Positions 37,401 to 46,400 of a stretch of DNA of 64,000 nucleotides are shown here, piece by piece. Origin of the DNA: Tachypleus tridentatus (Eukaryota; Arthropoda; Merostomata; Xiphosura; Limulidae); the NCBI RefSeq assembly GCF_004210375.1, contig NW_027467782.1, forward strand, positions 36,507,771-36,571,770. Direction: 5' to 3'. Numbering within the stretch: position 1 is the stretch's first letter; each line of letters opens with the position of its first letter. The translations under genes and the position numbers were made by a program. The notes below the pieces were generated by a model. The model did not search any database, was not told the origin of the DNA, and saw only the letters and a program-made list of their open reading frames with translations.

Positions 37401-39050
37401 AACTGTCACTTCCCTTGAAAAGGAGTTACATTAGCTAATGTCCCATCCTCTGGTGTCTGCCACACTATTCAAAAATAGATTGAATATGCGAGCTGCTTAG
37501 TACTAACATCCTTCAAGACCCACTGGGGAAAATTTGGACCAGAAGTCTTATTGTTGAAGACTTCCAATGTTTCTTAACCAGCTCAGAATTAATGAAGTTA
37601 TCTTCATCTCCATTTATCAACAAGATGTTGAATTCTGCTTGAAACTGTAGCAGAAAACAAGAGTAATATTTAATAACTCAGCCATCTCAATTATATAATA
37701 GCCTTCCTTTAGGACCTCAAGGGTCCTACTCTCATTCTAATATTGTTTACCTTTAATGCATTTAAAAGAAAATTTTGTTTAGAAATTTTTGGCCATTCTC
37801 TCCTCAATCTTTCTTGATGTCCTAATTTGTTGTTTTCACCAATTTTTTATATTCTATAATACAAGTCTTATCTCACCAGTTAACTTATAAATTAAATTCA
37901 AATGTTTTAATCTTACACATTAGCCAACCTGTTTTTAACTAGCAGCAACTCATTTCTTCCCATAAGGAAGAAGTTTATTGTTAATATTTAATTATTTTTA
38001 CAATGATCATAGTCTCCAAATAACTCAGCTACTTTATTCAAAACAGAATTCTTGACACATCCCTTCAAAACACACTTTAAAATTTGTAACCAAAATATTC
38101 CTTATCTTCATAAGCAGCAAAACAAATCTAAAGGGAAATTTTTATTTACACCCAGATGTTCTCCACCTACTCTCAGTGGTTTCTATATCTGAAGTTAAAA
38201 ATAAATCTAAAGTTGCAACATTTCTAAATGTGTTCTGTTGAGAAGACTGATGACAAACCTTGGGATCCTGAAGAGAGTCATTTGTTTGTTAAAATGAATT
38301 ATCATGTTTGGGAACAGTCCACCTAAACCTGCCATTGTAGCTCATGCTCAATCATGTTGAAACCACAAATTCCACCCATAAAATTTTCAAAAGGAACTAC
38401 CTTAACATCACATTTTACAGTATGCTCTTTGAGCAGCAATGAGCTAGTATTCATTTCTGAAATTATAGCACACAATAGCAGTGCTGTTAAAATGTTAAAC
38501 AGCAGGTGCATAAAATGCCTACACTTATTTAGCAGATACTAATAGAACAATTGTATACAAGTATGTAAAGTGACTTAAGGTTAAGATCAATTTGAGAACA
38601 AGTTATAAGTGGGTGAGGAAAAGTGTAGTAAAAACAGGCATGTGTTTACTGCCTTGTTTTAAGTTTACATTGCATGTGTATAAGCACAAATGGTTACTGT
38701 CAATAGCCTAGTTAAATAATGTAAAATAATTAATTTAAAACATCTAAATCAAGTAGGTAGAAGAGAAATGCACTTGAAAAGTCCAGTAATATAAACTATC
38801 TAATAGGTCAAGTAAATACACATACTGTGAACTCGTTTATTGTGCTTGCATATTTGTGTACAGTACTTCTTGCAAGCTCACTTACAGAGTACAGAGTAAC
38901 TGATCATATAACCTATCTTTGCTCTTGGAAGAATTCACAAGAAATAAAAAATATGAATAATATGAAGTGACTTCACTGCACATTTGCCAACCTTGAAAGA
39001 GTCTAATGGGAAGAAAAACATCTGCTGTGGAGCTTTAACACTTTGAAATC
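25368..39050 (-). CDS. Bcat: Branched-chain-amino-acid aminotransferase (BCAT), ten-exon gene, start exon not identified
   Basis: PLP fold-type IV aminotransferase that interconverts leucine, isoleucine and valine with their 2-oxo acids, using 2-oxoglutarate/glutamate. Ten exons with GT/AG boundaries read in order along the animal BCAT family: [24 protein letters not shown]-type region (here [15 protein letters not shown]), [122 protein letters not shown]. The PLP lysine is in KMG (codon 28246-28248) and the CVVC redox motif is at 25985-25996. The exons total 1185 nt, about 395 residues, near the 386-392 of human BCAT1/2. Four one-base frame inconsistencies (36067-36071, 36045-36047, 28711-28716, 26880-26882) break the conceptual frame; probable assembly indels. 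The first coding exon upstream of 39050 is uncertain, so mitochondrial versus cytosolic location is open. Confidence 0.93.
25880..26025 (-). CDS. Bcat: BCAT exon with CXXC redox motif
   Basis: 146 nt (two bases plus 48 codons) between acceptor TTTGTATAG and a GTATTT donor. It encodes [20 protein letters not shown], then YNIPTMEHV and [20 protein letters not shown] and IPTME are family hallmarks. CVVC (25985-25996) is identical to the redox CXXC of human BCAT1. Confidence 0.95.
26026..26880 (-). other. BCAT intron, AT-rich, nothing further recognised
   Basis: Intron between the KENR and FGSGTAC exons. A 62-codon minus-strand open frame overlaps its 5' part and the exon (26728-26916), but beyond the donor it has no BCAT similarity. 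An AG after a T-rich tract near 26826 could be a cryptic acceptor; no conserved peptide follows it. Confidence 0.7.
26881..26949 (-). CDS. Bcat: BCAT exon ([12 protein letters not shown] ... KENR)
   Basis: 69 nt, 23 whole codons, between acceptor CTCCTTTACAG and donor GTAAAA. It encodes [20 protein letters not shown] and ENR, matching [20 protein letters not shown]. It ends in phase 0, but the next exon needs one additional base; a missing G in the GGG at the donor (26880-26882 on the plus strand as CCC) would repair the join. Confidence 0.93.
27201..27286 (-). CDS. Bcat: BCAT exon ([18 protein letters not shown])
   Basis: 86 nt between a CCCTCATAG acceptor and donor GTGAGA. Two bases complete the split Glu codon, then 28 codons encode [19 protein letters not shown] and SLLDLAKTW. 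This matches [24 protein letters not shown] of vertebrate BCATs. A second AG two bases further in would be out of phase, so the first AG is chosen. Confidence 0.94.
27537..27679 (-). CDS. Bcat: BCAT exon ([20 protein letters not shown])
   Basis: 143 nt (one base, 47 codons, one base) between acceptor TTTTTGTTAG and a GTTAGT donor. It encodes [19 protein letters not shown] and [24 protein letters not shown] is the conserved cofactor/substrate-binding loop of the family. Both split codons agree with the adjoining exons. Confidence 0.95.
27680..28237 (-). other. BCAT intron, nothing further recognised
   Basis: AT-rich intron between the KMG and NYSP exons with no open frame or repeat of note. 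Confidence 0.75.
28238..28398 (-). CDS. Bcat: BCAT exon carrying the PLP-binding lysine
   Basis: 161 nt between acceptor TTATTTTAG and donor GTAAGC, 53 codons plus two bases. It encodes [40 protein letters not shown]. The lysine of KMG (28246-28248) aligns with the catalytic Schiff-base lysine of human BCATs (GDCKMGGNYG). The split codon joins to the next exon as Ser, giving KMGSNYS. Confidence 0.95.
28664..28784 (-). CDS. Bcat: BCAT exon (LDQEWVP ... RPTFIGIE), one extra base
   Basis: 121 nt between acceptor TTTCTCTCTAG and donor GTAAGA. It encodes [23 protein letters not shown] and then, one base out of frame, [17 protein letters not shown]. The break is at the TATATA run 28711-28716, where one surplus base creates an in-frame TAG. 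With 120 nt the exon would be exactly 40 codons and in phase at both ends (TFIGIE-PSLGV). Confidence 0.9.
28785..29060 (-). other. BCAT large intron, part 3' of the hAT insertion
   Basis: This short AT-rich intron segment lies between the LDQEWVP exon acceptor and the target-site duplication of the transposon. Nothing else is seen. Confidence 0.7.
29061..29068. repeat. hAT target-site duplication, left copy
   Basis: TCTTACAC directly precedes the terminal CAGGGGTTCCCAACC and is repeated perfectly at 31617-31624. Eight bases is the standard hAT duplication length. Confidence 0.93.
29069..29083. repeat. hAT terminal inverted repeat, left
   Basis: CAGGGGTTCCCAACC, an exact reverse complement of 31602-31616. 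The following bases are only loosely matched to the other end. Confidence 0.95.
29334..31060 (-). pseudogene. hAT transposase (ZBED5/SCAND3-like), broken
   Basis: Starting at the ATG at 31060 ([14 protein letters not shown]), the protein resembles ZBED5/SCAND3-type domesticated and parasitic hAT transposases. Recognisable parts are [18 protein letters not shown] (first DDE aspartate region), [17 protein letters not shown] (second aspartate region), [13 protein letters not shown], and the C-terminal dimerisation block [16 protein letters not shown] and [11 protein letters not shown] ending near 29334. The breaks are an in-frame TGA at 30296-30298, a frame change at the run of six T's (29974-29979 on the plus strand as A's), and another near 29924-29930. 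The N-terminal BED zinc finger is internally shortened: PQCVL runs directly into KHPEH (30945-30973), losing the second cysteine. No active enzyme can be made from this copy. Confidence 0.9.
31602..31616. repeat. hAT terminal inverted repeat, right
   Basis: GGTTGGGAACCCCTG, an exact reverse complement of the left terminus. It is preceded by the palindromic GGGTCGCGACCC. Confidence 0.95.
31617..31624. repeat. hAT target-site duplication, right copy
   Basis: TCTTACAC, identical to 29061-29068, which defines the insertion point exactly. Confidence 0.93.
31625..35962 (-). other. BCAT large intron, part 5' of the hAT insertion
   Basis: 4.3 kb of AT-rich intron with no exon-like segment on either strand. 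The stretch about 33480-33720 is richer in G+C than its surroundings and may be an old mobile-element fragment, but no family is recognised. Scattered short open frames lack any conserved motif. Confidence 0.6.
35963..36071 (-). CDS. Bcat: BCAT exon (FEGMKAF ... LFRPDLNM), two one-base frame breaks
   Basis: 109 nt between acceptor CTCTTCAG and donor GTAAGT. It encodes the family motif FEGMKAF, then [16 protein letters not shown], ending CCFP, which joins to DFDGKEL as in the family's LPVFDKEEL. The first codon appears to lack a T (a four-T run where CTT-TTT is expected for Leu-Phe), and the run GGG after AAAGCTTTCA appears to lack a G (Arg-Gly expected). With 110-111 nt instead of 109, the phase at both ends agrees with the neighbours. 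Confidence 0.9.
36072..36435 (-). other. BCAT intron, nothing further recognised
   Basis: Short AT-rich intron whose acceptor side has a long pyrimidine tract on the minus strand (A-run at about 36083-36095 on the plus strand). Nothing else is seen. Confidence 0.75.
36436..36642 (-). CDS. Bcat: BCAT exon ([11 protein letters not shown] ... [13 protein letters not shown])
   Basis: 207 nt, 69 whole codons, between acceptor TTTTGTAG and a GTATGT donor. It encodes [33 protein letters not shown] and VFHYAQE, all with direct counterparts in animal BCATs (FGKTFTDHMLMVEW, LTLHPASSSLHYSLQ). Confidence 0.93.
36761..36775. repeat. (AG)n microsatellite
   Basis: Fifteen bases of uninterrupted AG alternation within the intron. 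Confidence 0.9.
36928..37060 (+). repeat. Dispersed-repeat fragment, copy 1
   Basis: This segment shares an ordered series of blocks with 37284-37402: TGTGAA, GAAGGTCAAAA, GTTC.CTCCT, TACC..TACCAG.CGTT and a terminal CGTCATCA-like block. The similarity is moderate with indels, as expected of two old copies of one repeat family. The family is not recognised. Confidence 0.5.
37284..37402 (+). repeat. Dispersed-repeat fragment, copy 2
   Basis: Related to 36928-37060, in the same orientation about 350 bp away (GGAAGGTCAAAACACTGTTC, TACCTGTACCAGCCGTTCAG, TCTCGTCATCA). This could be a local duplication or two insertions. Confidence 0.5.
38992..39050 (-). CDS. Bcat: BCAT exon (N-terminal, SFK)
   Basis: The acceptor CTTTTTTGCAG and a GT donor after TCTTTCAAG bound 59 nt. 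The frame starts with two bases (GA) completing a codon from an upstream exon, then 19 codons ending PLDSFK. It joins in phase to the next exon as SFK-FADLEI, matching the SFKAADLQL segment at the start of the mature BCAT2 protein. An internal ATG (QQMFFFP) could serve as a cytosolic start if the upstream exon is non-coding. Confidence 0.82.
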
Positions 39051-41034
39051 CTGCAAAAAAGAAGGGAGAAATTATTTTGACTGCTTATCAACTTCACTTA
39101 ATATATACTTCTTATATGCAAAACAGAGATACTATATACAGTGTAGAATTATTTTAAACACTACTTTTTACTCTTATCTAATAGGAATATGAAGTATGAT
39201 ATTCAAATAACTTGTATAACAATCTACAATTTTAATTTCTGATAGCCTGTACCCATTTACAAAAGTTATTTGAAATATGCATAGTACATGTGTGTATGTA
39301 TGTATATTAACAGTGCAAGTAAAAGACATTAACACAGCAAGAGTAAAAAATATATCATTGTGAAATAAACTGGTAGTTGGTTTAAAACTAATCCAAGTAC
39401 CACATTATGCTTTTAACCACAAGAAAAGAAATTTCTAAACAATATTGAAGTTATCCAATAAATGATTGGTAGAATGTTAGAGTTCTTCTACCTCCACTGC
39501 CCAAGTCAGTTTATAGCTGACAAATTTAAATATTAAAAACCTCCATTAATCTATTATTTTTCAATATATCTCAGTAACAGCAATATTTATATTTAACCCA
39601 CATTTACACACGATGTCAAGTTGAAAATAAAATCTGATCTAAAAATAGTTAAATGCTTGTTGCCAAAATAGCATTATGTTACAGTTTATAGTAGGCATTG
39701 ACGTCTTACCAATGTTTAAATATTTAAACTTTCATAATTAACTGTTTACAAAAGGGGGTTTTAAGGTGCAAGTGTGTTTATAATTCAGTTCCATTACTTA
39801 GAATGGTAATCGTAAATTTAAGTTAATATTCTAAAACGGATATTGAAAATGTATCACCACCATCAAAAGTGAAATTGGCTAAGTGGTTTATTCCTGAAGA
39901 TTTATATTGATTTTTCCACAGTTTGTTTGATAAAGTGATTTGTTAGTTGATTTTGAAAATTTTGAACTGTAATAAATTTATTTTTTTCTTAAAATACTAT
40001 ATAAAAGTAGTAGATAGCCATTAACTATTGGTTAGTCAAGAAATTAGGAAATTAATATCGCATTTTTGACGACCTAATAAGCCTAGTGTCGGGAATCATG
40101 CAGATTTTTTGAAGGCAGCAGCATAGCATATTTAAAGCATCTTAACTGAAAATGGAGAAACAAAGAACCGATACATTTTTCACTTTTAAAAGGAGAGCAA
40201 GGTAGTAAGGAAATGACTGACTTTAAGATGAAAGCAGTAATAAGCTGGGGTTAGCAGCAGCAGATGAAGAAGACAGCCAAATAAAGAAATCTTAAGATGA
40301 AGCTCAGTCACTATTGGTCGTTCAAAACCTGACCTAAGAATAAAGATCAATTTCTACATTTTCAGTAACAAAATTGGGGGAAAGGGCAGCATATTTTTTA
40401 TAGCAACTGGTATAGTCAGTTTCCATACGTAGAGTCCACAATAAAGTGGATACTGTATTACGTTTGCTACCACCATTTTGCTTCACAAAGTCGTTCCGTA
40501 GAACCATGTTTTGTAGTTATTGTTTCCAAAAAGAGTGGAAATATGCTAGGTATAAATTGAAAGTCAAGGTAAATACCAACTAAACTTGTAAAGCTTTGCT
40601 TCACTTTGGCACCACTTTAAATGTAGTTCAAAATACGGGTTTGATGCCGCAAAACTGCTGCACAGCAGTCTATATGGGGAAAATAAGTACTTTGTTAGAC
40701 TTACGGATATTAATCTGTCCAGGCAAGGTTTAGCATGGAAATCTGATAGAGCATGAGGCAAATGATTCTTTAAATAAATGCAGTGGTATTGAACTTAAAT
40801 GAGAATAGGATTTAGTTAACTTCAAAAGCAGCAAACGGAAAATGCAAAATATAGAAGCAAAGAAATACACAATTTTACTAAAGCTACTGAAACTCATTTA
40901 CAGTTACACATTTATTTTAGTGCTTGCATACGTTTCCGTTTGATACGTGTGACGTATATTGCTGGACGCGTATCGAAATTTTGCCCGTTCTCCAAGTTTG
41001 TAGAAGAGTCAGGAATAAAAATCAAGAATCTCAC
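39051..41034 (-). other. Region upstream of the first secure BCAT exon
   Basis: Probable first intron. Three minus-strand sites look like good splice donors: GTAAGACG after CATTG (near 39710), GTAAGTC after ATTAATATCC (exon edge 40705) and GTGAGATTC (exon edge 41035). None follows an ATG-containing frame in the right phase, so none is called as a coding start. The 40705 candidate has a 19-codon open frame from an ATG at 40761 but is one base out of phase. Confidence 0.4.
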
Positions 41035-41097
41035 CTAAAAGTATATTAACCGACGCGCAGAGAGAGAGAGAGAGAGAGTGAGAATGGATTAGTGGTC
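41035..41097 (-). other. Candidate 5' exon of BCAT (untranslated or transit-peptide coding)
   Basis: A strong donor GTGAGA follows TACTTTTAG at 41035. In the phase that fits the next exon, the upstream bases read CASVNILLG before [10 protein letters not shown], a plausible leader, but the frame runs into the (CT)n tract and a stop at 41096-41098 without an ATG. Either it is 5' UTR, or an indel in the microsatellite hides the start. Confidence 0.3.
41059..41078. repeat. (AG)n microsatellite
   Basis: Ten AG dinucleotides, (CT)n on the BCAT strand, inside the candidate 5' exon. CT-rich tracts are common near arthropod promoters, but no further promoter element was identified. Confidence 0.9.
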
Positions 41098-41701
41098 AGG
41101 TACAGGTCACTAAACTAAGTCTTGTAAGCTATAGTTGTGATAAACGCTTATTAGTAGGAAAACAGACGTTCCACTTGGAACGTTTATAGATTTAACTCTA
41201 CGATCCGTTCAACTTCGGAGTTAACTTCGGACGTTAGTATTTCTTTCTACAATATTTCTAGATATTTTTCTCTGGAAAATAAGCTTGTAAACCGCGATGG
41301 GCCACACAAGTATAGCTAGTATTCCCGTCAAGTGAAGTAAGGGTATGTGTATGAACATGAATGGTTTGTGCTTTGTGGACCTGTCGTAGATAAAACAGTT
41401 ATAGACCAGGTAGAAGACTATGGTGTTTGCGAGATTGTAAAATTCTGTATATAATCGTGTATTAACTATCTGCAACAAGGTAATAAATTGTACTTTGTAT
41501 ATTGAAATGTGTTAAAAAAGAAAAAAAAATATGTATGCATGAATCTTGTTGGCGAATACAAATTTGTTACATTATGAAATTCAATTAACTTCTAATTTAA
41601 AATTCCCAGCTATTTGAAATCATAATTCCAAACATACGTGGTGTAATAAATCTGATACAAGTCCGAAATAAATACGTAACACTACGGTATGTGTAACAAC
41701 T

Positions 41702-41953
41702 GAGCCCGGCATGGCCAGGTGGTTAGGGTAATTGACTCGTAATCCGAGGGTCGTGGATTCGAATCCCCGCGACAAACATGCTCGTCTTTTCAGCCGTGGG
41801 GGATTTATGTGATAGTCAATCCCACTTGGTAAAAGAGTATCCCAAGAGTTGGCGATGATCACTAGTTGCCTTCCCTCGAGTCTTACACTGCAAAATTAGG
41901 AACGGCTAGCGCAGATAGCCCTCGTGTAGCTTTGTGCGAAATTTAAAAAACAA
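41702..41953 (+). mobile_element. tRNA-derived SINE, near full length
   Basis: A tRNA-like head carries an A box (TGGCCAGGTGG, 41712-41722) and a B box (GGATTCGAATCCC, 41755-41767), the two internal RNA polymerase III promoter elements. It is followed by a non-tRNA body (CTTTTCAGCCGTGGGGGATT, GTTGCCTTCCCTCGAGTCTT, GGCTAGCGCAGATAGCCCTC) ending GCTTTGTGCGAAATTT and an A-rich tail. The body is shared with the truncated copy at 43235-43410. I associate this family with horseshoe crab genomes from memory. It lies upstream of BCAT. Confidence 0.88.
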
Positions 41954-43234
41954 TCGACTGAAGAAGTTGCCAATAATGTAAGTAAGGCAAAGTTCAAGGT
42001 ATTAATATACTACTCGGCGATTTATTGTAAAATCTCCAAACTGGATCTTGCTAATGCCATAGTAAACTACGTGAAGCAAGCATTTCGTTAGAAAAATCAA
42101 AATTGAGATGAAATTGTCACAAATTAGATTTGTGTAATTTTGAAATTTTCTCCCAACAGAAAATTTAAATAAATAGATAAAAGAAGAAAGAAAGAAAATC
42201 CCAGAGCAACAGAATGAACCAAGCAGAGAACGAAAGTTAATGACTGAGAAAGCTCCTCTTTTGAAGCAGAAGAACAAAAGATTCTATTTAATGATAGTCT
42301 TTGTTGCAACATTATAGTCGAGTCTTAATTTGACTTGTATATTAAAACAACAGGTCAATGATAAACAAAAAATCTTATTTTGTAAATTTTTAGTTTAAAG
42401 GGGACCAAGCCAAGCTGGCTAAGTATTTAAACATTAGCCTTGTACAGTACTGTATATTAGGTGCAAGTTACAAAATGTTTTGGAAAAAAAACACTATTGG
42501 AATGACAAACAATAAATTTTATGAAGTACAAAGTCTTAAATTTTAAGACCAAGAAGTCTGTTAAGTGGTTCGTTTAAATGTTGGTTTAGTAATATAGTAA
42601 ATCGTTTGTCTGTATTAAGTTCTCACCAGTACAATACACAGAATCAGATACAGTAGTTATGCGGCTAACTCTAACTCAATCACTGTAATGATTTGAGAAA
42701 CTGCTACAAAAACAAACCCAAAATCTTTAACTTAGTTCCACACTTTACTTCTAACAAGTTACGTCTTTAATTTCGTTCCGCTCTGCGATTTTACGAAACC
42801 TAAATGATCATTTAAGGAAAATCTTTGCAGATGAGAAAACATCTTAAAATCAATACGAATATTCCTAATGTTTACAGTATACAGTGTCAAACATGACCAA
42901 TCAGATATTAGTAATAGGGTTTTAAAACTACTGATGCATGAAAGTGAAAATTTCTATAAAGCGAAGTTCCATTTGTTGGTTTATCTAAAATTAGGCAGAG
43001 GTGCACATGGTTAGATTATGGTATTTTTACTTATTTAAAAAAATAAATTACTGTTTCACACTAATTGATCGCGTAGAATGCAGGATGAAAATATGAAAGT
43101 AAAATTAGCTACTAATTATTTCTTAACAACTAATTTAGTTACTGAAAGATGTTAAGTAACACTATTAGTATTAAGCGTGCTGCGTTTAGTCGAAAAATCG
43201 TTGTTCTAATCAATTGTCAATAGAGCATTATATA
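41954..43234. other. Non-coding sequence between the two SINE copies
   Basis: AT-rich, with no recognisable gene. A minus-strand open frame starting at 42312 (MLQQRLSLNRIFCSSASKEE) superficially resembles a mitochondrial leader, but no good splice donor follows it. Confidence 0.55.
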
Positions 43235-43410
43235 TTTTTTTTGAATTTCGCACAAAGCTACTCGAGGGCTATCTCTGCTAGCCGTCCCTAATTTAGCAGT
43301 GTAAGACTAGAGGGAAGGCAACTAGTCATCACCACCCACCGCCAACTCTTGGGCTACTCTTTTACCAACGAATAGTGCCATTGACCGTCACATTATAACG
43401 CCCCACGGCT
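43235..43410 (-). mobile_element. 5'-truncated SINE of the same family, at the satellite B edge
   Basis: This is the reverse complement of the body of the 41702 SINE: a T-run (tail) then GAATTTCGCACAAAGCTACT, GCTAGCCGTCCCTAATTTAG, GACTAGAGGGAAGGCAACTA, and ending CGCCCCACGGCT. The tRNA head is absent. Satellite B starts at the very next base, so either the element was 5' truncated at insertion or the satellite expansion removed the head. Confidence 0.9.
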
Positions 43411-46400
43411 TATTTCATCAATTTGACAACATAGTTTGATCAGACACTTATTCCAGCAATTCGATCACATAGTTTAATCAGACACACATTCTATCAATTT
43501 CATCACATAGTTTGATCAGACACACATTCTATCAATTTCATCACATAGTTTGTTCAGACACTCATTCCATCAATTTCATCACACAGTTTGATCATACACT
43601 TATTCCATCAATTCGATCACATAGTTTGATCAGACACTCATTCCACTAATTTGATCACATAGTTTGATGAGAAACTCATTCCATCAATTCGATCACATAG
43701 TTTGATCAGACACTCATTCCATCAATTTGATCACATTGTTTGATCAGACACTTATTCCATCAATTCGATCACATAGTTTGATCAGACATTCATTCCATCA
43801 ATTCGATCACATAATTTGATCAGACACTCATTCCTATAATTTGATCACATAGTTTGATCAGACACGTATTCCATCAATTTGATCACATAGTTTGATCAGA
43901 CACTCTTTCCATCATTTCGATCATTTAGTTTGATCAGACACACAAACCATCAATTTGATCACATACTTTGATCAGACACTCATTTATTCATCATTTTATC
44001 ACACATTGTTTGATCAGACACACATTCCATCAATTTGATCACATAGTTTGATCAGACACTTATTTTAACAATTTGATCACATTGTTTGATCAGACACTCA
44101 TTCCATCAATTTCATCACATAGTTTGATCAGACACACATTCCATCAATTTGATCACCTAGTTTGATCAGACACGCACTCCATCAATTCGATCACATAGTT
44201 TCATCAGTCATTGATTCCATCAATTCGATCACATAGTTTGATCAGACACACATTCCATCAATTTGATCACATAGTTTAATCACACACATATTTTATGAAT
44301 TTGATCACATAGTTTGATCAGACACTCAATCCATCAACTCGATCACATTGTTTGATCAGACATTCATTCCATCATTTCGATCACATAGTTTGATTAGACA
44401 CTCACTCAATCAATTGGATCATATTGTTTGATCAGACACTCATTCCATCAATTTGATCACATAGTTTGATCAGACACTCATTCCATCAATTTGATCACAC
44501 AGTTTGATGAGACACACATTCCATCAGTTTGATCACATAGTTTTCTCAGACATTCATTCCATCATTTCGATCACATAATTTGATCAGATACGTATTCCAT
44601 CTATTCGATTACATCGTTTGATCAGACACTCATACCATTAATCTGATTACATAGATTGTTCAGACACTCAATCCATCAATTTGATCACAAGATTTGATTA
44701 CACACTCATTCCATTAATTTCATTAGATTGTTTGTTCACACACATATTCCATCAATTTGATCAAATAGTTTGATCAGACACTTATTTTATCAATTTGATC
44801 ACATTGTTTGATCAGACACTCATTTTATCAAATCGATCAAATAGTTTGATCAGAGACCCTCATTCCATCAATTCGATCACATAGTTTGATCAGACACTCA
44901 TTCCATCAATTTGATCACATAGTTTGATCAGACACTCATTTTATCAATTTGATCACATAGTTTGATCACACACATTCCATCAATTTGATCACATAGTTTG
45001 ATCAGACACACATTCCATCAACTCAAATACATAGTTTGATCAGACTCTCATTCCATCAATTTGATCACCTAGTTTGATCAGACACGCAGTCCATCAATTC
45101 GATCACACAGTTTGATCAATCATTACTTCGATCACATAGTTTGATCAGACACTCATCATTTGATCACATTCATTCCATCATTTCGATCACATAGTTTGAT
45201 CAGACACTCATTTTATCAATTTGATCACATAGTTTGATCAGACAATTCATTCCATCAATTTCGATCACATAGTTTGATCAGACACGTATTCCATCAATTC
45301 GATCACATAGTTTGATCAGACACTCATTCCATCAATTTGATCACATAGTTTGATCAGACACTCATTCCATCATTTGATCACATAGTTTGATCAGACACTC
45401 ATTCCATCAATTTGATCACATCACATAGTTTGATCAGACACTCATTCCATCAATTTGATCACATAGTTTGATCAGACACTCATTCCATCAATTTGATCAC
45501 ATAGTTTGATCAGACACATCATTGATCCATCAATTCGATCACATAGTTTGATCAGACACATCAATTTGATCACATTTGATCAATTTAGTTTGATCAGATC
45601 ACATAGTTTGATCAGACACTCATTCCATCAATTTGATCACATAGTTTGATCAGACACTCATTCCATCAATTTGATCACATAGTTTGATCACACACACATT
45701 CCATCAATTTGATCACATAGTTTGATCAGACACTCATTCCATCAATTTGATCACATAGTTTGATCAGACACTCATTCCATCAATTTGATCACATAGTTTG
45801 ATCAGACACTCATTCCATCAATTTGATCACATAGTTTGATCAGACACTCATTCCATCAATTTGATCACATAGTTTGATCAGACATAGTTTGATCACATAG
45901 TTTGATCAGACACTCATTCACTCATTTTGATCATCAACACTTTGATCAATTTGATCACATAGTTTGATCAGACACTCATTCCATCAATTTGATCACATAG
46001 TTTGATCAGACACTCATTCCATCAATTTGATCACATAGTTTGATCAGACACTCATTCCATCAATTTGATCACATAGTTTGATCAGACACACATTCCATCA
46101 ATTTGATCACATAGTTTGATCAGACACTCATTCCATCAATTTGATCACATAGTTTGATCAGACACACATTTTGATCAGACATTCAATTTTGATCACATAG
46201 TTTGATCAGACACTCATTCCATCAATTTGATCACATAGTTTGATCAGACACTCATTCCATCAATTTGATCACATAGTTTGATCAGACACTCATTTTCAAT
46301 TTGATCACATAGTTTGATCAGACACTCATTCCATCAATTTGATCACATAGTTTGATCAGACACTCATTCCATCAATTTGATCACATAGATCAGACACTCA

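Larger units (their letters stand above)
36643..38991 (-). other. BCAT intron with a duplicated dispersed-repeat fragment
   Basis: 2.3 kb AT-rich intron. Apart from an (AG)n run and two related repeat fragments, listed separately, no coding exon or RNA gene is visible. Confidence 0.65.

Noticed and set aside
25368-39050. Processed BCAT pseudogene
   Set aside because: The exons are separated by introns with consensus splice sites, so it is not retrocopied; the frame breaks are better explained by assembly indels.
41702-41775. Functional tRNA gene
   Set aside because: The A and B boxes are good, but the acceptor and anticodon stems do not fold properly and the sequence continues into a SINE body shared with another copy.
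41620-41862. 80-codon minus-strand frame
   Set aside because: It lies antisense across the SINE; the predicted residues are a translation of the repeat.
42124-42312. Possible mitochondrial leader MLQQRLSLNRIFCSSASKEE as BCAT exon 1
   Set aside because: No strong donor in a usable phase follows, and the frame runs on as a hydrophobic low-complexity stretch.
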